Assembly (NCBI GenBank): GCA_003141095.1
Contig: PLKM01000015.1
Coordinates: forward strand, 22,931 to 86,930
DNA length: 64,000 nucleotides
Reading direction: 5' to 3'
DNA from: Acidimicrobiaceae bacterium
GTDB taxonomy: Bacteria > Actinomycetota > Acidimicrobiia > Acidimicrobiales > RAAP-2
Of the stretch, positions 56,212-64,000 are shown piece by piece. The translations under genes were made by a program, and so were the position numbers. The notes below the pieces were generated by a model, which had not been told where the DNA came from, did no database searches, and worked only from the letters and a program-made list of their open reading frames with translations. Numbering within the stretch: the stretch's first letter is position 1; every line of letters starts with the position of its first letter.

Positions 56212-56608
56212 ATCTGGTCGTCTCTTGGAATCTCTTTTCCTCGAGACGGCCATGTTTATTCTCGAGGTGTGCCGAGCGACTGCACGCGTACGCGGTGGTG
56301 ATGGAGACTCGCGGTGGGCCGCCACTGACCCACGAGCACCAAGTTTCGTCGCAACCCTCGCAGAGCAATCTCGTGTTCGCTAACCTTGCGGCTCACGAGT
56401 CCGAGGGGCTCGATTCGAGCAACGATATTCGAGTCATAGCAGCGCTCGACCAAATAGGCGCTCACGAGATTTCGATGTCTTCGCGATGTAGTGGCCGACC
56501 GATAAAAATACCGCTCGACGATGTCGTTGTCCACCTGGGCCATTGGCGAAAGCTACTGGCGAGGTGTGACGCCAGACTCGTGACACAATACGCGGGGGGT
56601 CTGAGACC

Positions 56609-57676
56609 ATGAGTGAACTGCCAAAGGTGACGCCGAACTTCGCCGAGCAGCCGGCGGAGGTGGCCTGGCCTACCGACGAGTGGCCGCGTGGCGCGTGCGA
56701 CCACCAGGCGCATCTCGAGACGATCGTCGATGAGGCCTTCAGCCTTGACGAACTCTCGATCACCAACGCCGTCGTGATCGTCCAGGGCGGCCGGGTACTC
56801 GTCGAGCGCTACGGCGGCGTGCAAGAGTTCTTCGACCGTCCGGCGGTCGTCATTGCACCGGAGAGCCTGCTCCTCTCATGGTCCATGGCCAAGTCGATGC
56901 TGCACATGATCATCGGCGGACTGGTGGATCAAGGCGTTCTCTCGCCCGATGAGCGTGCTCGCGTTCCCGAGTGGAGCGCGCCGAATGATCCCCGGCACCA
57001 GATTCGCCTGCGCGACCTGCTCGCCATGCGTGACGGACTGGCATTCGTCGAGAACTACGAGGTTGGTGAAGTGAGCCACGTCATTGAGATGCTCTTCGGC
57101 GAAGGTCAGCAGGACATGGCGGCCTACACCGCGAATCTGCCGCTCGCCCACGAGCCGGGGACTTTCTTCAACTACTCGAGCGGCACCACGAACGTGCTCA
57201 GTCGAATCGTGGCTGACCGCGTTGGCTACGGTGACGCCTATCGCTCGCACCTGCGCAGCCATCTCTTTGACCCGCTCGGCATGAAGAGCGCCGAAGCGAC
57301 CTTTGACCCGACCGGGGTCTTTGTCGCGTCAAGCTACGTCCACGCGACGGCGCTCGACTTCGCCAAGTTCGGACTGCTGTATCTGCGCGGGGGTCGGTGG
57401 GAGAACCAGCGGCTCATCTCGGAGTCGTGGGCCTCGACCGCCCAGGTCCCTCTCAGTCAGGACGAGGACAGTGGCTCCTACTACTCGTGGCAGTGGTGGG
57501 TGACCGGAGACCGCTACGGAACCTACTGGGCCAACGGCTACGAAGGTCAGATGATCAGCATCGTGCCCGCGCTCGACGCGTTGATTCTTCGATTCGGTCA
57601 CACGCCCGAGGCGAACTACCCCGCACTCGACAAATGGCGCGGCCGGGTACTCGAGGTGCTCGCGAAAGAGCCCTAG
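56609..57676 (+). CDS. beta-lactamase-fold serine hydrolase
   Basis: LSWSMAKSMLHMIIGGLVDQG (SxxK), FNYSSGTTNVL. Confidence 0.88.
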   Translation: MSELPKVTPNFAEQPAEVAWPTDEWPRGACDHQAHLETIVDEAFSLDELSITNAVVIVQGGRVLVERYGGVQEFFDRPAVVIAPESLLLSWSMAKSMLHMIIGGLVDQGVLSPDERARVPEWSAPNDPRHQIRLRDLLAMRDGLAFVENYEVGEVSHVIEMLFGEGQQDMAAYTANLPLAHEPGTFFNYSSGTTNVLSRIVADRVGYGDAYRSHLRSHLFDPLGMKSAEATFDPTGVFVASSYVHATALDFAKFGLLYLRGGRWENQRLISESWASTAQVPLSQDEDSGSYYSWQWWVTGDRYGTYWANGYEGQMISIVPALDALILRFGHTPEANYPALDKWRGRVLEVLAKEP

Positions 57677-58227
57677 GCGCCTTCGTACGAAAAGCCCAGG
57701 TCCGGTGCGCTGAATAACGCATCAAACGCCCAACCCTCGTCGCCCGCCATCGCCGCGGCCGTTCCACCGCGGTCAACCACCGCGAGCAGCAAGACCACCT
57801 CGGCGCCGTAGTCACGCACGACCCGCGCCGCCTCGAGCAGGCTGGTTCCCCGGGTCACCGTGTCTTCGACGATGACCACGCGGTCGCCAGGGAGAAGCAC
57901 GCCCGCGATTCGCCCGCCCCCGCCATGGTCTTTCACTTCCTTTCGCACGCTGAAGGCGCGAAGCATGCGGCCCCTGGTCGCCGCCACAGCGGCGGTGATA
58001 AAAGCGGCACCGTCGGCGCCCATGGTGAGTCCGCCTATCGCGCACGCGTCCGATGGAAGCCTCTCCAGGAGCAAGCTCGCCACGTCAACCATCACTTCTG
58101 GCGCGCAGATCGTCTGCTTGGAGTCAATGAACCATGCCGACGAGCGACCAGACTTCAGCACGAAGTCGCCGCGACGCACCGAATGTTCGAGCAGGTGCTC
58201 GAGCACGCGGCTTCGAGCGTCGCTCAT
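57673..58227 (-). CDS. pyrE: orotate phosphoribosyltransferase
   Basis: LKSGRSSAWFIDSKQTICAPE; PRPP loop VVIVEDTVTRGTSLLEA. Confidence 0.85.
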   Translation of the reverse strand: MSDARSRVLEHLLEHSVRRGDFVLKSGRSSAWFIDSKQTICAPEVMVDVASLLLERLPSDACAIGGLTMGADGAAFITAAVAATRGRMLRAFSVRKEVKDHGGGGRIAGVLLPGDRVVIVEDTVTRGTSLLEAARVVRDYGAEVVLLLAVVDRGGTAAAMAGDEGWAFDALFSAPDLGFSYEGA

Positions 58228-59252
58228 GACAGCACTACCGACCCGCTGCCGCTGCGCACGTGACCAACGACTGAGACCGTGAGGCCAGCACCACGGGCGA
58301 CCTCTACGGCGGAGTCGGTGTCGTCGGCGTCAACGGCCACCACCATGCCGAGACCACAGTTGAAGACACGCACCATCTCGTCCGCGCTGACTTGTCCGCG
58401 CCGCTGTATCTCCAGGAATATCTCAGGGGTCTCGAAGCTGTCCATGTGGATGACGGCGTCGCGGGTGGGCGGCAGGATTCGACCAACGTTGCCGAGGATC
58501 CCCCCGCCGGTGATGTGCGCGGCCGCGCGAAGGCCCCCGCCAAGCTCTTCACGCAAGGCCGTGATGGCGGGCGAGTAGATAACCGAAGGAACCAAGAGTT
58601 CATCGCCGAGCGTGCGCGAAGAACCTTCGTAGGCGGGTTCGCCGAGCGACGCGTCGCTCGTGATCAACACTTTTCGCGCAAGCGAGTAGCCGTTGGACCT
58701 GAGTCCCGGTGAGCCAAATCCCAGGAGCACATCGCCCTTGTGCACCTTATGGGGCCCCAGTTCGTGACCCTTTTCGACAACACCGACGGCAAACCCAGCG
58801 ACGTCGAGGTCGTCCGGGTTCATGACGCCGCCGTGTTCAGCCGTCTCGCCACCCAAGAGCGCCGTGTTCGCGAGCCGGCAACCCGCGGCAATCCCGCCCA
58901 CCAGTTCCTCGAGACGATGCGGATTAAGGGCGCCAACGGCGACGTAGTCGAGCAAGAACAGCGGCTCGGCACCCACGCACGCGAGGTCGTCGACCAGCAT
59001 CGCGACGAGGTCAATTCCCACCGTGTCGTAGCGTCCAACCTGGCGCGCCACCTCCAGCTTGGTGCCAACACCGTCGGCCGACGCCACGAGAACGGGCTCT
59101 TTGAATTTCTTGACGTTGAGGGCGAAGAGCCCCGCGAAGCCACCAATGCCGCCGAGCACCTCCGCGCGCTTCGTGCTGTCAACGGCTTCCCTGATCCGCT
59201 CTATCGCGTCGTCGCCCGTTGCAATCGAGACCCCCGCCGCGGCGTAGGTCAT
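58224..59252 (-). CDS. purM: phosphoribosylformylglycinamidine cyclo-ligase
   Basis: VASADGVGTKLEVARQVGRYDTVGIDLVAMLVDDLACVGAEPLF; start reassigned to MTYAAAG. Confidence 0.93.
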   Translation of the reverse strand: MTYAAAGVSIATGDDAIERIREAVDSTKRAEVLGGIGGFAGLFALNVKKFKEPVLVASADGVGTKLEVARQVGRYDTVGIDLVAMLVDDLACVGAEPLFLLDYVAVGALNPHRLEELVGGIAAGCRLANTALLGGETAEHGGVMNPDDLDVAGFAVGVVEKGHELGPHKVHKGDVLLGFGSPGLRSNGYSLARKVLITSDASLGEPAYEGSSRTLGDELLVPSVIYSPAITALREELGGGLRAAAHITGGGILGNVGRILPPTRDAVIHMDSFETPEIFLEIQRRGQVSADEMVRVFNCGLGMVVAVDADDTDSAVEVARGAGLTVSVVGHVRSGSGSVVLS

Positions 59253-59281
59253 TCCACCCGGCGGCTGGTCGAGGAGCCGAC

Positions 59282-60682
59282 TCACCAGCGGCCTCCGGCT
59301 GCTCCTAGAGCCACCGGGGTCGGGGCCGGGTAGTTGCCGGTCAAGCAGGCGTCGCAACACTCGCCGTCGAGTCGGATGGCGGTGCGAAGATTCTCGAGCG
59401 TGATGAACTCCAACGAGTCCGATCCGATGAAGGCGTTCATCTCGGCGACTGAACGGTTCGCGGCCAAGAGATCGACACGGGTAGGGGTGTCGATGCCGAA
59501 GTAACAGGGCCACATGAAGGGAGGCGACGAGATTCGCAGGTGCACTTCTTTCGCCCCCGCGTCGCGCAGCATTCGCACGAGCGCCTGGGTCGTCGTGCCA
59601 CGAACAATCGAGTCGTCAACGACCACGAGACGCTGGCCCTCAATGTTCTCGCGCAGCGGATTGAGTTTGCGGCGCACGCTCGCGGCACGCTTGTCTTGAT
59701 CGGGTGCGATAAAGGTGCGGCCAATGTAGCGATTCTTCACGAGGCCGTAACCAAACGGTATGCCCGAGGCTTTGGCGAATCCCTCAGCCGCCGGTATCCC
59801 CGAGTCGGGCACGCCCATCACGATGTCGGCGTCAATCGTTGACTGACCCGCGAGCAGTTCACCCATGCGTCGACGAGTGGTGTGCACCTGATGGCCCATG
59901 AGGTACGTATCGGGACGCGCGAAGTAGACGAACTCGAAGATGCACAGCATCTGCTTCTCGCCGGCGGGCTCTAGTAGCTGCACCGATTCGACACCTTCGT
60001 TGGTGATGGTAATCATCTCACCGGGTCGAATCTCTCGAATAAACGTCGCGCCCACGACGTCGAGCGCGGGCGACTCCGATGCCACGATCCAGCCTTCGGG
60101 GGCGTCCTCGGTGCCTAGGCGACCGAGGCACAAGGGGCGAAATCCGTAGGGGTCGCGCACCGCGTGCACCATGTTGGCCTCAAGGATCACCATCGAAAAC
60201 GCGCCTTCGGCCTTCGCCAGCACCTCGCCGAGCGCGCCACTCAGCGTGAGGCCCCGCTCGACGGCACGAGCCAACAGCTCGGCCACGAGGTCCGAGTCCG
60301 AGAGCATCGACGTCACTTGAATGCCCGCGACGTCGGCGAGGACCTCGGTGTTGGTGAGGTTGCCATTGTGGGCGATCGCGAAGCCCGACGAGCCCGCGGA
60401 CCGATACACCGGCTGTGCGGCGGTCCAGTTGGCCGAGCCCGACGTCGAATAGCGGGTGTGGCCAATGACGATCGATCCCGCGAGGGCGCGAAGCGTCGTG
60501 TCGGCGAACACGTGACTTACCAGCCCGTTGTCCTTGACGACAGTGATCTGCTGATTGTGAAAGGTGGCCATTCCGGCCGATTCCTGACCACGGTGCTGCA
60601 AGGCGTAGAGCGAGTCGTAACAGAGATGTGAGACGTCGCGTCCCGGAGCCACAATCCCAACAACGCCGCAAGCTTCTTTCAT
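59282..60682 (-). CDS. purF: amidophosphoribosyltransferase
   Basis: KEACGVVGIV, YDSLYALQHRGQESAGMAT, VVVDDSIVRGTTTQALVRMLRDAGAKEVH. Confidence 0.95.
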   Translation of the reverse strand: MKEACGVVGIVAPGRDVSHLCYDSLYALQHRGQESAGMATFHNQQITVVKDNGLVSHVFADTTLRALAGSIVIGHTRYSTSGSANWTAAQPVYRSAGSSGFAIAHNGNLTNTEVLADVAGIQVTSMLSDSDLVAELLARAVERGLTLSGALGEVLAKAEGAFSMVILEANMVHAVRDPYGFRPLCLGRLGTEDAPEGWIVASESPALDVVGATFIREIRPGEMITITNEGVESVQLLEPAGEKQMLCIFEFVYFARPDTYLMGHQVHTTRRRMGELLAGQSTIDADIVMGVPDSGIPAAEGFAKASGIPFGYGLVKNRYIGRTFIAPDQDKRAASVRRKLNPLRENIEGQRLVVVDDSIVRGTTTQALVRMLRDAGAKEVHLRISSPPFMWPCYFGIDTPTRVDLLAANRSVAEMNAFIGSDSLEFITLENLRTAIRLDGECCDACLTGNYPAPTPVALGAAGGRW

Positions 60683-60777
60683 GCCTTCTCCACTTTAGGG
60701 GGCATTCGATGGAAAGGCACTACGACATTCTCGCACAGACGCCAAGGTCCGTTGCGCGCCTTCTGTACGCTGGAGTC

Positions 60778-61701
60778 GTGATTGACCTGCATACGCACTC
60801 GACGTTCTCTGACGGCTCGGACACCCCGACCCTCCTGGCCCAGAATGCCCACGAGCTGGGTATTTCGGCACTGGCCCTGACCGATCACGACACCACGGCG
60901 AGCCACGGCGAAATGGCGGGTGCCTGTGCCGCCCTCGGAATAGACCTGATCACCGGCGTCGAGATCTCGCTGCGCGACAGCGTCTTTCCCAAACTCCTGG
61001 CCGATGGCCGCAAGGAGGCCCGCAACGTCCACGTGCTGGCCTACTTTGTGCCGCTGGAACCCTCGCATCCGCTGCAGCAGAAATTGGCCACGCTCCGCCT
61101 CGACCGTGACGTCAGAAATAGGGCCCTGGTCATCCTCTTGAACGAAAGGGGATTCGAGCGAATCACGCTCGACTACCTCACGTCGATGGCCGGCAATCTG
61201 GACTCCATTGGCCGTCCCCATTTCGCGCGGGCCATGTTCGAACTTCACCCAGAGATTGTGGGTGAACGCACCGACGAAGCGTGGGGCCGGGTGTTCATCG
61301 AGTGGCTGGGAAGCGACGGCAAGGCGTACATCCCCAAGACGAGCATGCCCATCGAGGAGTTCGTCGACGCGGCCAAGGGCTCCTCGACGCTCTTTTCCAT
61401 CGCCCACCCCCTGGTGAACTACGTCGACGGCGCCAGCGCATCAGCGATCGAAGCAACGATGCCGCGCGTCATGGCGTCGCTTCGCGAGCGGGGCTTCGCG
61501 GGCGTCGAGGCCTACTACGGCGGAACCAACGAGCCGACCAGGTCGCTCATGGTGAAGTTGACCCGCGACGCGGGAATGATTCCAACCGGTGGATCCGACT
61601 ATCACGGAACCTACAAGACCGACGTCAAGCTGGGCTTCGGGAAGTCGGGGGACTTGCGAGTTCCCAACGAGGTGTTGGACGAGCTACGAGCCCTGCTCTA
61701 A
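60778..61701 (+). CDS. PHP-domain phosphoesterase
   Basis: IDLHTHSTFSDGSDTP, LTDHDTT, GVEISLRD; GTG start at 60778 (alternative ATG upstream). Confidence 0.85.
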   Translation: MIDLHTHSTFSDGSDTPTLLAQNAHELGISALALTDHDTTASHGEMAGACAALGIDLITGVEISLRDSVFPKLLADGRKEARNVHVLAYFVPLEPSHPLQQKLATLRLDRDVRNRALVILLNERGFERITLDYLTSMAGNLDSIGRPHFARAMFELHPEIVGERTDEAWGRVFIEWLGSDGKAYIPKTSMPIEEFVDAAKGSSTLFSIAHPLVNYVDGASASAIEATMPRVMASLRERGFAGVEAYYGGTNEPTRSLMVKLTRDAGMIPTGGSDYHGTYKTDVKLGFGKSGDLRVPNEVLDELRALL

Positions 61702-63974
61702 TCAACCGAAGCGAGCGCGTCCTCGAGGGCAGTGCGCCGGCGCAGTTCGATGTCGCCGACGTTGAGGTCGATGACCGAGCCAATCCTCAGGGTCGCCCCG
61801 CCCACTGCTCCAAGGTCCGCTACCGGCACGCCCGCCAGGCCGGCCCGAGCAACGAAAGCCTCGACGTTGTTCGTCGCCATGACGAATCGGCCCGGGAACT
61901 CGCTGAATAGTTCGCCGTGGCTAGTCAGTTGCCTCACGGTGGCCCCGATGCCGGTTGACGCAGCCATTTCGGCCAGTGCGGTGGCGAGTCCGCCCCCGCC
62001 CACGTCGTGCACCGCGGTCACATCACTCGACGCGCCCGCGCAGATTGCCGCGATCTCGCTGGCCACAAAGCTGAACGTCGGGACCAGCGTCGACGCGTCG
62101 AATCCGGGCACATTGCCCCCCCGACGACCTCGCTTCGTGGCCCATCGGGTTCCGCCCAGTGGGTAGGGCACCGGACCCGAGGCGGCTCGCGTCCCCACGA
62201 GAACCAGCGAGTCACCCTCGTGCCACGCCCAACCCGGAGGGGGCGCAAGCAACGAGTCCACGACTCCCAGCAGCCCTACGACCGGCGTCGGGTCGATATC
62301 GTTCCCGCCGCTCTCGTTGTAGAGCGAGACGTTCCCGCCAATGACCGGAAGTCCGAGTCCGTTGCACGCCTCGGCCATGCCGTCGATGGACTCCGAGAGC
62401 TGCCACATCACCTCCGGGTGCTCGGGGTTGCCAAAGTTGAGGCAGTTCACGACGGCCTTCGCGGTTGCGCCGACGCACGCCAGGTTGGCCACGCTCTCGG
62501 CGACGGTGAGGGCGGTGCCCACGCGGGGGTCCAGTGCGCACCAGCGGGGATTCGAGTCAGTGGAAAGCGCAATCCCCCGCTCGGAGAAGGGCAGTCCGGG
62601 CCCGGCGAGGCGCAACAGCGCCGCGTCACGACCCGGTCCCACGACGGTGTTCAAGAACAGTTGCGAGTCGTACTGGCGGTAGACCCACGCGGGGTCGATG
62701 AGCAGACCCAGGAGATCGTCGTTGGGCGAACCGACGGGCTCGTCATTCGTCGGGTCGTCCGCGTGCACCGCGTCGAGGGACTCGGGGCGCTTACGCGGCC
62801 GGTCGTAGAGGGGGGCTTCGTCGGCCAGGGACGACGCGGGCACTTCGGCGAGGACCTCCCCGTCGAAGCCGCGCCGGATCCGCAGCATTCCAAACGGCTG
62901 GCCCGCGCTATCGAGCGAAGGCTCGACGACGTGGCCCACGATGCTCGCTCGCACTTCCCACTTCGCGCACAGCTGCGCAACGGCCGACCAGCTCTCGGGA
63001 GTGATGATGGCGAGCATCCGCTCCTGGCTCTCCGAGGTCATAATTTCGAAGGGTTGCATTCCCTCCTCGCGCAGCGGCACCGCCGTGATATCGACGTCCA
63101 TCCCCACGCCCCCGCGCGCCGCGGTTTCGCTCGTCGCGCAGACGAGGCCCGCGCCGCCGAGGTCCTGGATACCCACGACCAGCTTGCGATCGAGCAGTTC
63201 GAGGCACGCCTCAATGAGACGCTTCTCCTCGTAGGGGTCGCCAACTTGCACGCTGGGTCGCTTCGCGTCGTCGAGCGACTCCGCTCCGTCTTCGCCACTG
63301 AATCCCGCGGACGCCAGAACCGACACGCCGCCAATGCCGTCACGACCCGTCGATGAGCCGAGCAGCACCGCAAGATTGCCAACGCCCGAAGCCACGCCGA
63401 GCACGAGACGATCGGTGGGCAGGGCGCCGGCGCACAAGACGTTCACCAGCGGATTGGACGAGTAGCAGTCGTCGAAGGTGAGTTCGCCACCAATGGTTGG
63501 AACTCCGACCGAGTTTCCGTAGCCCGAGATGCCCGACACCACCCCTTCGACGAGCCAACGCTGGCGGGCGTCGGTGAGTTCACCGAAGAAGAGCGGGTCC
63601 ATTACCGCGAGGGGGCGCGCACCCATGGTGAAGACGTCACGCAGAATCCCCCCGACACCCGTCGCCGCACCCTGATACGGCTCAATCGCTGACGGATGGT
63701 TGTGGCTCTCGATGCGAATCGCGACCGCGATCCCGTCGCCCGCGTCAATGACCCCGGCGTTCTCACCCGGGCCCACGAGAACGTGCGGTGCCTCGGTGGG
63801 TAGGCGCTTGAGATGCATCCGCGACGACTTGTACGAGCAGTGCTCGCTCCACATCACGCCGTAGAGCGCGAGCTCGAGGGGATTGGGGTCTCGGCCAAGC
63901 ACGGAACGAATATCGTCCAGTTCGGAGTCCGTAAGACCAAGGGCGCGGTGCAGGGACTCGGGGGCGCTACTCAC
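61698..63974 (-). CDS. purL: phosphoribosylformylglycinamidine synthase large subunit
   Basis: MWSEHCSYKSSRMHLKRLP, RIESHNHPSAIEPYQGAATGVGGILRD, GNVSLYNES. Confidence 0.96.
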   Translation of the reverse strand: MSSAPESLHRALGLTDSELDDIRSVLGRDPNPLELALYGVMWSEHCSYKSSRMHLKRLPTEAPHVLVGPGENAGVIDAGDGIAVAIRIESHNHPSAIEPYQGAATGVGGILRDVFTMGARPLAVMDPLFFGELTDARQRWLVEGVVSGISGYGNSVGVPTIGGELTFDDCYSSNPLVNVLCAGALPTDRLVLGVASGVGNLAVLLGSSTGRDGIGGVSVLASAGFSGEDGAESLDDAKRPSVQVGDPYEEKRLIEACLELLDRKLVVGIQDLGGAGLVCATSETAARGGVGMDVDITAVPLREEGMQPFEIMTSESQERMLAIITPESWSAVAQLCAKWEVRASIVGHVVEPSLDSAGQPFGMLRIRRGFDGEVLAEVPASSLADEAPLYDRPRKRPESLDAVHADDPTNDEPVGSPNDDLLGLLIDPAWVYRQYDSQLFLNTVVGPGRDAALLRLAGPGLPFSERGIALSTDSNPRWCALDPRVGTALTVAESVANLACVGATAKAVVNCLNFGNPEHPEVMWQLSESIDGMAEACNGLGLPVIGGNVSLYNESGGNDIDPTPVVGLLGVVDSLLAPPPGWAWHEGDSLVLVGTRAASGPVPYPLGGTRWATKRGRRGGNVPGFDASTLVPTFSFVASEIAAICAGASSDVTAVHDVGGGGLATALAEMAASTGIGATVRQLTSHGELFSEFPGRFVMATNNVEAFVARAGLAGVPVADLGAVGGATLRIGSVIDLNVGDIELRRRTALEDALASVD

Positions 63975-64000
63975 CCCACCAAACTACTGGCCGGCGCGAC

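Noticed and set aside
59253-59513. N-terminal extension of the purM ORF
   Set aside because: Arg-rich and overlapping purF; PurM-like sequence starts at MTYAAAG (59252).
62007-63356. 449-aa plus-strand ORF antisense to purL
   Set aside because: Fully antisense to an unmistakable PurL; composition is Arg/His-rich as expected from a shadow frame of high-GC coding DNA.
1-64000. CRISPR arrays, IS elements, prophage or toxin-antitoxin/defence islands
   Set aside because: No regularly spaced repeats, transposase, integrase, phage structural genes or recognised defence domains were seen; the HicA-like small protein at 39666 has no partner antitoxin.

Overview
High-GC, actinobacteria-like chromosomal segment (taxonomy is an inference), gene-dense on both strands and mostly core or peripheral metabolism. 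From left to right:
(1) 3' part of a HyfC-E-F-G-like membrane complex whose large subunit lacks all four [NiFe]-ligand cysteines, i.e. energy-converting-hydrogenase-related (Ehr-like).
(2) A divergent pyruvate-kinase-like gene facing a glycogen/maltodextrin operon: GlgP1, a MalQ::GlgB fusion ORF, a GH57 enzyme and GlgP2.
(3) AIM24-like, DinB, ABM and amidase genes.
(4) A translationally coupled EctB/Dat-like aminotransferase plus PLP decarboxylase, probably making 1,3-diaminopropane.
(5) TetR/MFS efflux pair, phosphoesterase, L,D-transpeptidase, radical SAM/SPASM, MBL, TrhO, enoyl-CoA hydratase, Lrp/AsnC with a divergent repeat-containing membrane protein, PspC plus PspC-histidine kinase plus LuxR regulator, IDH/IPMDH-like, alkylsulfatase, PiT and GH1.
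(6) tRNA-Asp and tRNA-Phe, and a pyrE-purM-purF-purL region.
No CRISPR array, rRNA, prophage or intact IS element was seen. The best second-look items are the cysteine-less Hyf-like complex, the MalQ::GlgB fusion operon, the A54 T-loop of tRNA-Phe, an uncharacterised internally duplicated transporter beside Lrp, and tandem operator-like palindromes before the MFS gene. All calls come from reading the sequence and translations; no database search was run.
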